64,000 nucleotides of DNA from Foliamicus sp963666765. Its GTDB lineage: Bacteria > Pseudomonadota > Gammaproteobacteria > Steroidobacterales > Foliamicaceae. Location of the stretch: the NCBI GenBank assembly GCA_963666765.1, contig OY762933.1:2790001-2854000 (forward strand), written 5' to 3'. A program made the position numbers and the translations under genes. Shown here piece after piece: positions 51,194 through 60,643 of this stretch (positions within the stretch are counted from its first letter, which is position 1; the number at the start of each line of letters is the position of its first letter). A model generated the notes under the pieces. It ran no database searches, was not told the DNA's origin, and saw nothing but the letters and a program-made list of their open reading frames with translations.

Positions 51194-53261
51194 TGTGCTG
51201 CACACTAGCGTTCGCTTTACCGTTAACGGCCAGGACCTGGAGGCCCCGGCCGGCGAAATGCTGATCGCGGCAACCGACCGGGCCGGGATCTACGTGCCGC
51301 GCTTTTGCTATCACCCCAAGCTGAGTGTCGCGGCGAATTGCCGTATGTGCCTTGTGGACGTGGCGGGCGCGCCCAAGCCCATGCCTGCCTGCGCGCTGCC
51401 GGTCGCCGAAGGCATGGAGGTGGAAACCCGGTCCGATCGGGCGATCGCGGCCCAGCGCGCAACCATGGAATTCCTGTTGATCAACCACCCGCTGGATTGC
51501 CCGGTTTGCGATCAGGGGGGCGAATGCGAACTGCAGGACCTGGCGATGGGTTTCGGCCGCGATATCTCCCGATTCTCGGAAGGAAAGCGGGCAGTGCCCG
51601 ATCCGGACCTGGGCCCGCTGGTTTCCACCGACATGACCCGCTGCATCCACTGCACCCGTTGCATACGCTTCGGCGAGGAAGTCGCCGGCGTGCAGGAGCT
51701 CGGGGCCACCGGCCGCAGTGAGCACATGGAAATCACCACCTACGTCGAGCGGTCCCTGAAACACGAGCTGTCCGGCAACGTCATCGACGTGTGTCCGGTG
51801 GGGGCGCTGAACAACAAGCCCTACCGATTCAACGCCCGCGCCTGGGAAATGAGCGCCCACGCCACGGTGGCGCCACATGACTGCGTGGGCTCGGCGCTCT
51901 ACGCGCACGTTCTGCGTGGGCGGGTGCGGCGCATCGTGCCACGAGAGAACGAAGCGGTGAACGAAACCTGGATTTCGGACCGGGATCGTTTCAGTTGCGA
52001 GGGGCTGTACGTGCAGGACCGGCTGCAAAAGCCCCTGGTGCGCCGGGAAGGACGGCTGATCGAGACCGGCTGGGAAGAGGCGCTGGAGGCGGCCGCGGCG
52101 GGATTGACGCGCGTGGCGGAGGAGCGGGGCGGCGAGGCCCTGGGAGCGCTGGCCTCGCCTTCGGCAACCGTCGAGGAAGGCTCTCTCCTGAGGAAACTGA
52201 TGAGCGCACTGGGGTCGGCCAACGTCGATCACAGGCTCAGGCAGCGCGATTTTCGCCGCACTGCGCCGGCCGGCCCGGCGCCGTGGCTGGGCAGCCGGTT
52301 CAGCGACGTGGAGTCGCTGGACTCGTTGCTGCTGGTGGGGTCGGACCTGCGCAGCGAAGCGCCGATCCTCGCCCACCGGGTTCGCAAGGCGGCCATGGCG
52401 GGTGCCCGGGTCAGCTACCTGGACCTGGCCGAGCGGGAATACCTGCACCCGATCGGCACGAGGAGCGTGCAGCATCCCCGCGATTGGGCCCGCGCTCTCG
52501 GGCAGCTGGCCGGCCGGGCGCTCAGGGGAAGACGCCGGGCGTTGTGGCTGGGCGGTCTCGCCATGCGCCATCCCGCCTACGCCGAGTTGCTTGAAACGGC
52601 CGCCGAAGCGGCCTCGGGCGCCGTACTGGGCCATGTTACGCAAGGCGGAAATGCCGCTGGTCTGCACCTCGCCGGTGTCATTCCCGGCGACGCGAATGGA
52701 AGCGGGGCCGCGGGCCTGAACGCGGGCCAGATGAGTCGCAAGGCGCTTGCAGGAATGGTCCTCATGAGCATAGAGCCGAACCTCGATTGCCTGCGCGGCG
52801 CCGGCGATGCGATCCGCGAAGCCGACTTCCTGCTCGCACTGAATCCCTGGGCTTCGCCCTGGCTGCTCGGCAACGCGGATGTCGTGCTTCCCATCGCGAC
52901 TTTCCTGGAGACTCCCGGAACCCTGGTCAACGGCCAGATGGACTGGCAGGGCTTTGGCGCCGCCGCTCCGCCTCCCGGCCTGGCCCGGCCGGCCTGGAAA
53001 GTGCTCAGGGCGCTGGCGGATCGCCTGGGGCTGGACGGTTTCGGCTATGCGGATACGGCCCAGGTCCTGGCGGACCTGAGACAGTGGATTGAACGCGCGC
53101 CTGCCGCCGCCGACCGAACTTCCCGGGGCGCCGCAATCGGCTCCCTGGCTCTCGATGACGAAGACTATGCCGGGCTGGACTGGCCGATGTATTCGGTTGA
53201 CGGGCTGGTACGCCGGTCCGCGCCCTTGCAGCAGGTTGCCGCGATGCACAGGGCTGCCTGA
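51186..53261 (+). CDS. nuoG: NADH-quinone oxidoreductase subunit G
   Basis: NuoG carries several iron-sulfur clusters linking NuoF to NuoI. The 691-residue product has an N-terminal 2Fe-2S ferredoxin domain (CYHPKLSVAANCRMC), the His-Cys cluster region HPLDCPVCDQGGECELQD, the CIHCTRCIRF cluster and VIDVCPVGALNNK, then a molybdopterin-oxidoreductase-like domain without obvious catalytic function. It is of the short type seen in many proteobacteria. ATG 51186 lies inside nuoF; the first codons form part of a 19-base palindrome. Confidence 0.95.
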   Translation: MPSVLHTSVRFTVNGQDLEAPAGEMLIAATDRAGIYVPRFCYHPKLSVAANCRMCLVDVAGAPKPMPACALPVAEGMEVETRSDRAIAAQRATMEFLLINHPLDCPVCDQGGECELQDLAMGFGRDISRFSEGKRAVPDPDLGPLVSTDMTRCIHCTRCIRFGEEVAGVQELGATGRSEHMEITTYVERSLKHELSGNVIDVCPVGALNNKPYRFNARAWEMSAHATVAPHDCVGSALYAHVLRGRVRRIVPRENEAVNETWISDRDRFSCEGLYVQDRLQKPLVRREGRLIETGWEEALEAAAAGLTRVAEERGGEALGALASPSATVEEGSLLRKLMSALGSANVDHRLRQRDFRRTAPAGPAPWLGSRFSDVESLDSLLLVGSDLRSEAPILAHRVRKAAMAGARVSYLDLAEREYLHPIGTRSVQHPRDWARALGQLAGRALRGRRRALWLGGLAMRHPAYAELLETAAEAASGAVLGHVTQGGNAAGLHLAGVIPGDANGSGAAGLNAGQMSRKALAGMVLMSIEPNLDCLRGAGDAIREADFLLALNPWASPWLLGNADVVLPIATFLETPGTLVNGQMDWQGFGAAAPPPGLARPAWKVLRALADRLGLDGFGYADTAQVLADLRQWIERAPAAADRTSRGAAIGSLALDDEDYAGLDWPMYSVDGLVRRSAPLQQVAAMHRAA
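51190..51208. promoter_or_regulatory. 19-base perfect palindrome at the nuoF/nuoG junction
   Basis: CTAGTGTGC and GCACACTAG flank a single T. It covers the nuoF stop codon and codons 2-8 of nuoG. With a one-base centre it suits a dimeric DNA-binding protein better than an RNA hairpin. One half-site, GCACACTAGC, also occurs before lpxC and at the ahcY start. Confidence 0.4.
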
Positions 53262-53269
53262 AGCCTGGC

Positions 53270-54334
53270 ATGGCCGATCTGCTTGCTGACTGGCTTGGTT
53301 TTTTGCCGCCTGAGGCGATTGGTGCGCTGATCGACCTGCTGGCGGTTCTTGCGGTCACGGTCGTGGTGATTCTCTGCGTGGCCTACGCCACCTACATGGA
53401 GCGCAAGGTAATCGGCTTCATGCAGTTGCGCCAGGGACCGAACCAAGTGGGTTTTCGCGGACTCCTGCAGCCGTTCGCCGACGTGCTGAAGCTGCTGGTG
53501 AAGGAAATCGTCATTCCCGGCCGCGCCAACCGCTGGCTGTTCCTCACCGCGCCGGTCCTGTCGCTGGTTCCGGCGCTTGCCGCCTGGGCGGTGGTGCCCC
53601 TGTTCCCCGGATTCGCCGTCGCGGACCTGAACGCCGGGCTGCTCTACCTGTTGGCCATGACCTCGCTGGGCATCTACGGAATCATCCTGGCGGGCTGGGC
53701 CAGCAACTCCAAGTACGCACTGCTCGGGGCGATGCGCTCGGCGGCGCAGATGGTCGCCTACGAGATCGCCATGGGGTTCGCGCTGGTGGGTGTGCTTATG
53801 GCTGCCGGCAGCCTGAACCTGGGGGTTATCGTGGAGAAACAGGCAGGGGGAGTGGCCAACTGGTTCATCCTTCCCCTTTTGCCCCTGTTCCTCGTGTATT
53901 TCATCTCCGGAGTGGCCGAGACCAACCGGGCGCCGTTCGATGTGGCCGAAGGGGAGTCGGAAATCGTGGCGGGTTTCCACGTGGAGTACGGCGGCGCCAC
54001 ATTCGCCATGTTCTTCCTGGCGGAATACGCCAACATGATTCTGATCGCCACGCTAACCGCGGTGCTGTTCCTGGGCGGCTGGGAGTCGCCCTTTGCGGGT
54101 CTCGTCGACAGGCAATGGGCAGTGGTGGGGATACTCGCGGCGCCGGGCCTGTTCTGGCTGGCCGCCAAGACCTTCCTGTTCCTGTTCGTCTTCCTGTGGT
54201 TGCGGGCCACCTTTCCCCGTTACCGCTACGACCAGATCATGCGTCTCGGCTGGAAGGTGTTCATCCCCGTGACGCTGGTGTGGATCGGCGTGGAGGCCGT
54301 CATGTCCGTACTACAGGTTGGGCCTTTCAAATGA
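53270..54334 (+). CDS. nuoH: NADH-quinone oxidoreductase subunit H
   Basis: NuoH is the membrane subunit that forms the quinone channel entrance. The 354-residue product has about eight helices, TYMERKVIGFMQLRQGPNQVG, the ASNSKYALLGAMRSAAQMVAYE loop family block and ETNRAPFDVAEGESEIVAG. The acidic loop residues needed for coupling are present. It overlaps nuoI by four bases. Confidence 0.97.
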   Translation: MADLLADWLGFLPPEAIGALIDLLAVLAVTVVVILCVAYATYMERKVIGFMQLRQGPNQVGFRGLLQPFADVLKLLVKEIVIPGRANRWLFLTAPVLSLVPALAAWAVVPLFPGFAVADLNAGLLYLLAMTSLGIYGIILAGWASNSKYALLGAMRSAAQMVAYEIAMGFALVGVLMAAGSLNLGVIVEKQAGGVANWFILPLLPLFLVYFISGVAETNRAPFDVAEGESEIVAGFHVEYGGATFAMFFLAEYANMILIATLTAVLFLGGWESPFAGLVDRQWAVVGILAAPGLFWLAAKTFLFLFVFLWLRATFPRYRYDQIMRLGWKVFIPVTLVWIGVEAVMSVLQVGPFK

Positions 54335-54849
54335 ATGATTCCAGGAGCAGGCCAGGAGCGGGCGACCGCATCCGGGCGGTATTCCGCACGTTCGCGCTCT
54401 GGGAGCTGCTGCGGGGATTGCGGGTAACCCTGAAAAACTTCTTCCGGCGCAAGGTCACCTTGCAGTATCCGGACGAGAAGGCCCCGCAATCGCCTCGGTT
54501 CCGGGGACTGCACGCCCTGCGCCGCTATGCCAACGGCGAGGAACGCTGCATCGCCTGCAAGCTGTGCGAGGCGGTTTGCCCGGCGCTGGCGATCACCATC
54601 GAGTCCGAAGTTCACGAAGACGGCACCCGTCGCGCGAGCCGCTACGACATCGACCTGTTCAAGTGCGTGTACTGCGGCTTCTGCGAGGAAGCCTGTCCGG
54701 TGGACGCGGTCGTGGAGACCCGGATTCACGAGTACCACATGGAGAACAGGGGCGAGAACATCCTCACCAAGGAACGGCTGCTTGAGATCGGCGATCAATA
54801 CGAAGAACAGATTGCCGCCGATCGCGGCGCCGACGCTTCCTACCGCTGA
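54331..54849 (+). CDS. nuoI: NADH-quinone oxidoreductase subunit I
   Basis: NuoI carries clusters N6a and N6b on a two-4Fe-4S ferredoxin. The 172-residue product has CIACKLCEAVCP and CVYCGFCEEACP, both C-x2-C-x2-C-x3-C-P, and the following VETRIHEYHMENR block. ATG 54331 overlaps the nuoH stop; the longer upstream frame is a nuoH shadow. Confidence 0.97.
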   Translation: MNDSRSRPGAGDRIRAVFRTFALWELLRGLRVTLKNFFRRKVTLQYPDEKAPQSPRFRGLHALRRYANGEERCIACKLCEAVCPALAITIESEVHEDGTRRASRYDIDLFKCVYCGFCEEACPVDAVVETRIHEYHMENRGENILTKERLLEIGDQYEEQIAADRGADASYR

Positions 54850-54860
54850 ACCGCGTCCTC

Positions 54861-55481
54861 ATGCAGCAGCTTCCGGAAATCTTCCCGCTCATTCTCTTCT
54901 ACGGCTGGTCGGGTATTCTGATCGCCGCCGCAGTGGGCGTGATCACGGCGCGCAATCCGGTCCATTCGGTGCTGCTCCTGGTCCTGTGTTTTGTCATCTC
55001 GGCCGCCATCTGGCTGCTGCTGCGCGCGGAATTCCTGGCCGTGGCCCTGGTGCTGGTCTACGTCGGCGCGGTAATGGTGCTGCTGCTGTTCGTCGTAATG
55101 ATGCTGGACATCAACGTCGAGAGCATGCGCGAGGGGCTCACGCGCTATGCGCCCCTGGGCGTGGTGGTCGGCCTGTTGCTGGCCGCGCAGCTCTCATCCG
55201 TGTGGTGGCTGCGGCAGTCCGGACTGGAAATCGAGGCGCCGGAGGATTCGCTGGTTTTCGAGCAGGGCAACACGCAGGCGCTGGGCACGCTGCTGTATAC
55301 CGAGCACCTGTACGCCTTCGAGATAGCGGGCTACATCCTGCTGCTGGCCATTGTCGGCGCGATTACGCTCACCCTGCGCCGCCGCCGCGGCTTGCGCGTG
55401 CAGAAGGTATCGGAACAGGTTGCGGTGCGTCCCGCCAATCGCGTGCGGCTGGTCAGGATGCCGGCGGAGAAGGACGAATGA
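54861..55481 (+). CDS. nuoJ: NADH-quinone oxidoreductase subunit J
   Basis: NuoJ is a five-helix membrane subunit whose third helix has the flexible pi-bulge. The 206-residue product has RNPVHSVLLLVLCF, AEFLAVALVLVYVGAVMVLLLFVVMML and a final helix before a basic tail. It overlaps nuoK by four bases. Confidence 0.95.
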   Translation: MQQLPEIFPLILFYGWSGILIAAAVGVITARNPVHSVLLLVLCFVISAAIWLLLRAEFLAVALVLVYVGAVMVLLLFVVMMLDINVESMREGLTRYAPLGVVVGLLLAAQLSSVWWLRQSGLEIEAPEDSLVFEQGNTQALGTLLYTEHLYAFEIAGYILLLAIVGAITLTLRRRRGLRVQKVSEQVAVRPANRVRLVRMPAEKDE

Positions 55482-55783
55482 TCGGCCTCGCCCACCTGCT
55501 GACCCTGAGCACGATCCTGTTCGCGATCGCCGTGTGCGGCATCTTCATCAATCGCCGCAGCGTGATCCTGCTCCTGATGTGCGTGGAACTCCTGCTGCTC
55601 GCGGTAAATTTCAATTTCATCGCTTTCGCCTACTTCCTCGGCGACCTGGCCGGGCAGGTGTTCGTGTTCTTCATCCTGACCGTAGCGGCGGCGGAGGCGG
55701 CGATAGGACTGGCGATTCTGGTAGTGCTTTTCCGCAACCGGATCAGCGTGAACGTGGAAGAGTTCAGCTTGCTCAAGGGATGA
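55478..55783 (+). CDS. nuoK: NADH-quinone oxidoreductase subunit K
   Basis: NuoK is a three-helix subunit with two membrane glutamates in the proton path. The 101-residue product has LLLMCVELLLLAVNFNF (first Glu) and LTVAAAEAAIGLAILV (second Glu). ATG 55478 lies in an ATGA overlap with nuoJ; another ATGA overlap joins it to nuoL. Confidence 0.96.
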   Translation: MIGLAHLLTLSTILFAIAVCGIFINRRSVILLLMCVELLLLAVNFNFIAFAYFLGDLAGQVFVFFILTVAAAEAAIGLAILVVLFRNRISVNVEEFSLLKG

Positions 55784-57720
55784 TGTACGAAGCAATCCTG
55801 CTTGCGCCGCTGGCCGCGGCGGCGGTGGTGGCGCTGGGTGCGAGGGCGCTGCCGCGCAACCTGCTGCACGGGCTCCCGATCCTGGCCGTGGGACTGTCCG
55901 CCTGCCTTTCGATCTGGGCCCTGCTGGAGCAACTGAACGGTGAACCGGTAAACGTAAAGCTGCTGGATTGGCTCAGCATCGGCGGGTTCGAGTTGAGCTT
56001 CGGCTTGCTGATCGACCGCCTGACCGCCCTGATGATATGCGTGGTGACCTGGGTCTCGCTGGCCGTTCATGTGTACACAGTCGGCTATATGCGGGATGAT
56101 CCCGGCTACGCGCGGTTCTTCGCTCTGATCGCGTTCTTCACCTCGGCCATGCTGCTGCTGGTGATGGCCGACAACTTCATGCAGCTCTTCGTGGGCTGGG
56201 AAGCCGTGGGATTGGCCTCGTACCTGCTGATCGGCTTCTGGTTCAAGCGGCCGTCGGCGAATTTCGCAAGCCTGAAGGCTTTTCTGGTGAATCGCGTTGG
56301 TGACCTGGGACTGCTGCTGGGCATCGCACTGATCGGCGGCGCGGCGGGCTCGCTCGATTACGCCGTCGTTTTCGGCGGCGCTCCCGGCCTGGCCGCTCAG
56401 GAAATCACCGTCTGGCCCGGGGGCAGCCTGCCGGCGCTGGACCTGGGTTGCGTGCTTTTGTTCGTGGGGGCCATGGGTAAATCGGCGCAGATGCCGCTGC
56501 ACATCTGGCTGCCGGATTCGATGGAGGGCCCCACGCCCATTTCGGCCCTGATCCATGCCGCGACCATGGTCACGGCGGGCGTCTTCATGGTGGCCCGCAT
56601 GTCGCCGCTGTTCGAATACAGCCCGCTCGCGCTCTCCGTGGTGCTCGCGGTTGGCGCAACCACCGCCCTGGCGACCGGACTGGTAGCCATCGTGCAGCAG
56701 GACATCAAGCGCATCGTCGCCTGGTCCACGCTTTCCCAGCTCGGCTACATGATGGCCGGCCTGGGCGTCTCGGCCTATTCAGTGGCCATCTACCACCTGT
56801 TTACCCATGCGTTCTTCAAGGCATTGCTGTTCCTGGCCGCGGGCGCGGTCATCGTCGCCCTGCACCACGAGCAGGACATCCGGCGCATGGGCGGCCTCTA
56901 CCGGCGGATGCCGATCACCTACGCAACCGCCCTGATCGGCGGTCTGGCGCTGGCCGGCATACCGGGTACCGCCGGCTTCTTTTCGAAGGACGCGCTGATT
57001 TCGGCCGTGACCCAGTCCGCCGGCCCGGTCAGCGCATACGCGGGCTGGTGCCTGCTGGCCGGGGTGGCCGTTACCGCGTTTTACAGCGCCCGCTTCGTGC
57101 TCGTGGTGTTCCATGGCCGCGAGCCGGAAGGCGCGTCCCATGTCTCGGAACTGGAACCGCGTGGCTTGTGGATGCTGGTCCCGCTGGTTTTTCTTGCGGT
57201 CCCCTCGCTGCTGATCGGCTGGTTCACCTACCAGCCGGTGGTCCTGGGCGAGTATTTCGCATCTTCCCTTGTTGACCTGCGGGGGAGCGCTTCCGGCGCG
57301 CCGGACCTGGGCGCGGGGACGCTGGACTTCTTTGTCCATGGCCTGTACTCGCCGGTCTTTCTGCTGGCCTTGATTGGAGGACTTTCCGCCTGGGTCCTGT
57401 ATGAATGGCGGCCTGGCTGGCGCAGCCGGGCCGCGCCGGTCCTGCGCGTTCCAGGGCGCGTGCTGGAACTGGGTTACGGCTTCGATCCCGCGCTCGAGCG
57501 GGCCATTATCCCCGGCGCCCGGGGGCTGGCCAGAGTCGCCGCTGACCAGGCCGACGCGCGCTTTATCGACGGATTGCTCGTAAACGGGCTGGCGAGGACG
57601 ATTCGCTGGGGGTCCCGCGTCATGCGGCGTCTGCAGACCGGACTGCTCTATCACTACGCCTTTGCGATGGTGGCGGCCATCTGCCTGCTGATCGCCTGGG
57701 TCATCCTGGTGCTTGACTGA
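55780..57720 (+). CDS. nuoL: NADH-quinone oxidoreductase subunit L
   Basis: NuoL is the distal antiporter-like proton-pumping subunit. The 646-residue product has the core helices with FVGWEAVGLASYLLIGFW (Glu), KSAQMPLHIWLPDSMEGPTP (Lys), HAATMVTAGVFM and the long C-terminal lateral helix region ending in a final membrane segment. ATG 55780 is used; the adjacent ATG 55783 is possible. The stop shares a base with nuoM. Confidence 0.96.
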   Translation: MMYEAILLAPLAAAAVVALGARALPRNLLHGLPILAVGLSACLSIWALLEQLNGEPVNVKLLDWLSIGGFELSFGLLIDRLTALMICVVTWVSLAVHVYTVGYMRDDPGYARFFALIAFFTSAMLLLVMADNFMQLFVGWEAVGLASYLLIGFWFKRPSANFASLKAFLVNRVGDLGLLLGIALIGGAAGSLDYAVVFGGAPGLAAQEITVWPGGSLPALDLGCVLLFVGAMGKSAQMPLHIWLPDSMEGPTPISALIHAATMVTAGVFMVARMSPLFEYSPLALSVVLAVGATTALATGLVAIVQQDIKRIVAWSTLSQLGYMMAGLGVSAYSVAIYHLFTHAFFKALLFLAAGAVIVALHHEQDIRRMGGLYRRMPITYATALIGGLALAGIPGTAGFFSKDALISAVTQSAGPVSAYAGWCLLAGVAVTAFYSARFVLVVFHGREPEGASHVSELEPRGLWMLVPLVFLAVPSLLIGWFTYQPVVLGEYFASSLVDLRGSASGAPDLGAGTLDFFVHGLYSPVFLLALIGGLSAWVLYEWRPGWRSRAAPVLRVPGRVLELGYGFDPALERAIIPGARGLARVAADQADARFIDGLLVNGLARTIRWGSRVMRRLQTGLLYHYAFAMVAAICLLIAWVILVLD

Positions 57721-59231
57721 TGCCCGAAGCAGGACTGCTCAGCCTGATCGTGTGGTTCCCGGTGGTGGCCGGACTGCTGATCCTCGGACTGGCGCGAAGC
57801 GCAGCCGTTGCGCGCTGGTCGTGCCTGGCCGTTGCGCTGCTGGAGTGGATCCCGGGCTTTTTCCTCTGGCGCGCCTTCGAGCCGGGCGGCGGCTACCAGT
57901 TCGTCGAGCGGCACGATTGGATCGAGCGCTTCAATGTGGAGTACTACCTGGGTATCGACGGCATCGCGCTGGCGCTGATCCTGTTGACGCTTCTGCTCAC
58001 CCCGGCGGCCGTCGTGGCCGGCTGGCGCGCGATCGACCGGCGCACCGGTCTCTATTACGGCGCGCTGCTGATTCAGCAGGGGCTGATGCTGGGCGTGTTC
58101 TGCGCGCTCGACAGCCTGCTTTTCTACGTGTTCTGGGAATTCATGCTGGCCCCCATGTTCCTCATCATCGGCATATGGGGCGGCGAGAGGCGGATTTACG
58201 CAACTGTCAAGTTCTTCCTGTTCACTTTTCTGGGCTCGGTGTTCATGCTGGTCTCGCTGGTCTACCTGTACCTGAAGGCCGGCAGCTACGCCATTCCCGA
58301 CCTGCACGCCCTGCCGCTGACGCTCACCGAGCAACAGTTCCTGTTCTTCGGATTTTTGGCCGCCTTTGCGGTGAAGGTGCCGATGTGGCCGGTACATACC
58401 TGGCTGCCGGATGCGCACGTCGAAGCGCCGACCGGCGGTTCGGTCATACTGGCGGCCATCCTGCTGAAGATGGGCGGCTTCGGCATGCTGCGATTCAGCC
58501 TGCCCGTGACGCCGGACGCCGCTTACCAGTTCGCTCCGCTGATCGTGGCTCTTTCGCTGGTCGCCATCGTGTATATCGCATTCGTTGCGCTGGCCCAGCG
58601 TGACCTCAAGAAGCTGATCGCCTATTCGTCGGTGGCCCACATGGGGTTCGTGACTCTGGGCATGTTCATTCCCATGGCCTATGCAGGCGCCGGCGACGAG
58701 CAACTCCTGGCGCTGGGCATGGGCGGGGGCATGGTGCAGATGATCTCCCACGGCTTCATTTCGGCAGCCCTTTTCATGTGCGTCGGCGTGCTCTACGACC
58801 GCGTTCACTCGCGCCGGATCAACGATTTCGGAGGCGTGGCCAACACCATGCCGGTTTTTGCGGTCCTGCTGGTTTTGTTCGGCCTGGCCAACGCGGGGTT
58901 GCCCGGGACTTCCGGATTTGTGGGCGAATTTCTCGTCATCCTGGCGTCGTTCCGCGCCCAGCCGCTGGTCGCCCTGGGTGCGGGCACTATCCTGGTGCTG
59001 GGCGCGGCATACAGCCTGTACATGATCAAGCGCGTGGTGTTCGGCGATGTGGCAAACGAAAAGGTAGCGGCCCTTGAGGACCTGGATACGCGGGAACTGA
59101 TTGCGCTGGGGGGCATGGGCCTTGCCGTCATTGTCCTTGGCCTGTACCCGGACCCGCTGGTGGAAATGATGGAGCCGTCGCTGGATGAGCTGGCCAGGCA
59201 GGTGCTGGCCGGAAAGGTGGCGGCATGGTGA
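57720..59231 (+). CDS. nuoM: NADH-quinone oxidoreductase subunit M
   Basis: NuoM is the second antiporter-like subunit. The 503-residue product has FYVFWEFMLAPMFLIIG (Glu), FAVKVPMWPVHTWLPDAHVEAPTGGSV-type block (Lys and Pro loop), AYSSVAHMGFV and ALFMCVGVLYDR. Length is normal. It overlaps nuoN by seven bases. Confidence 0.96.
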   Translation: MPEAGLLSLIVWFPVVAGLLILGLARSAAVARWSCLAVALLEWIPGFFLWRAFEPGGGYQFVERHDWIERFNVEYYLGIDGIALALILLTLLLTPAAVVAGWRAIDRRTGLYYGALLIQQGLMLGVFCALDSLLFYVFWEFMLAPMFLIIGIWGGERRIYATVKFFLFTFLGSVFMLVSLVYLYLKAGSYAIPDLHALPLTLTEQQFLFFGFLAAFAVKVPMWPVHTWLPDAHVEAPTGGSVILAAILLKMGGFGMLRFSLPVTPDAAYQFAPLIVALSLVAIVYIAFVALAQRDLKKLIAYSSVAHMGFVTLGMFIPMAYAGAGDEQLLALGMGGGMVQMISHGFISAALFMCVGVLYDRVHSRRINDFGGVANTMPVFAVLLVLFGLANAGLPGTSGFVGEFLVILASFRAQPLVALGAGTILVLGAAYSLYMIKRVVFGDVANEKVAALEDLDTRELIALGGMGLAVIVLGLYPDPLVEMMEPSLDELARQVLAGKVAAW

Positions 59232-60636
59232 TCGACCTGGCCGACTGGGCCCCGCTCTACCCGGAACTGGCGCTTGCGCTGCTGATTCCCGTTCTGATGC
59301 TGCTGGACCTGGCGGTAGGCGGGAAGCGGCCATTGGTGACGCAGGGGGTCTGCCTCGCGGGACTGGCAGTGGTGGGCTGGACCTGCATCGTGGCGGCAGA
59401 CGGCGGCATGTTCGGCGGCGCGTTCGTAATGGACAGTCTGGCGCGGCTGCTGAAATTTGCCGGCGTGCTATTGAGCGGCCTGGCGTTTGTATATGCGCCG
59501 CGTGATCTGCGCGAAGCCGGAGCGCTGCGCGGCGAGTATTTCGTACTGGGCCTGTTTGCGCTGCTGGGCGTCTTCGTAACGGCGTCCGCCGGCAGCCTGC
59601 TCACCCTGTATCTCGGGCTGGAACTGCTGGCGCTGGCTCTGTACACCCTGGTGGCCCTGCAGCGCCATTCCGCCCGTGCGGCGGAGGCCGCGATGAAGTA
59701 TTTCGTGCTGGGGGCGATCGGCTCCGGCGCGATGCTCTACGGGATGTCCCTGCTGTATGGACTTTCGGGTTCGCTGCTGCTGAGCGAAACGGCGGCCCTT
59801 GCGCCGGAGAGCGTTGGAGCTTACGTGCCGCGGCCCTGGTGCTGACCGGGGTGGCGTTCAAACTGGGTGCGGTGCCCTTCCACCAGTGGGTGGCGGACGT
59901 ATATGAAGGACCGCCGCTGGGCGTGGCCGTGCTGCTTGCGACCGTCCCCAAGCTGGCCTCCTTCGCCCTTATCGTGCGGCTGCTGGTTGACGGCATTTCC
60001 GCCTCGCAGGAGCAGTGGAACCTGCTGCTGATCGTTATGGCGGTCGCCTCCCTGTCGCTGGGCACCATCGTGGCCATGGCCCAGACACAGGCCGCGCGGC
60101 TGCTGGCCTGGGCGGCGATCGCGCATGTCGGATTCCTGCTTCTTGGCGTCGTTGCGGGCGGCGGCGAAGGCCTGAGCGCGGCGCTTTTCTACACCCTGAT
60201 TTATGTGCTCATGGCGGCCGGCGCCTTCGGGGTGGTCATCGCCCTGGAAAAACAGGCTGCTCCGCTGGACAGCCTGCGGGGACTGTACCGCCGCCACCCC
60301 GGGATGGCGTTCATCATGCTGCTCGTCATGCTGAGCATGATCGGGATACCGCCGCTGGCGGGCTTTTTGGCCAAGTGGCAGGTGCTGATGGTGCTGGTGG
60401 ACCAGGGTCTTACGGCGCTTGCAGTCGTCGCGGTGGTCTTCGCCGTAGTCGGGGCCTACTACTACCTGCGGATCATCCGGCTGATGTTCATGGAGGCGCC
60501 CCGCGAGCAGGAGCAGCTGAAACCCGGCTGGGGCACAAGCGTGATGCTGGGCGCCAATGGCCTGGCGCTGGTGGTGATCGGTGTGTGGCCCAATCCGCTG
60601 CTGGAACTGTGCCGGGCCGCCTTCGGTCCGGGGTAG
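59225..60636 (+). pseudogene. nuoN: NADH-quinone oxidoreductase subunit N, interrupted by an apparent -1 frameshift
   Basis: NuoN is the third antiporter-like, proton-pumping subunit. The gene reads in one frame from ATG 59225 to a stop at 59843-59845 (206 residues, ending out of family), while homology continues in another frame (FKLGAVPFHQWVADVYEG) to 60636. Total length plus one base is divisible by three and would give 470 residues, a normal NuoN, so one base seems missing. Continuity of sequence puts the break near 59815-59823 (GGAGCTTACG), after ESVGA and before LRAAALVLTGVAFKLG. No classic slippery heptamer is there. A sequencing or assembly error, a true inactivating mutation, or two separate polypeptides (GTG 59839 could start the second) remain possible. 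Confidence 0.88.
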
Positions 60637-60643
60637 GCGGCGC

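Noticed and set aside
50982..53249. 755-codon - strand frame opposite nuoG
   Set aside because: Shadow of a clear nuoG; no family motif and biased composition.
57654..59333. 559-codon - strand frame opposite nuoM
   Set aside because: Shadow of nuoM with His/Gln/Arg-rich composition and no domain.
59815..59845. Programmed ribosomal frameshift in nuoN
   Set aside because: No X-XXY-YYZ heptamer, no clear downstream pseudoknot; a missing base is simpler.
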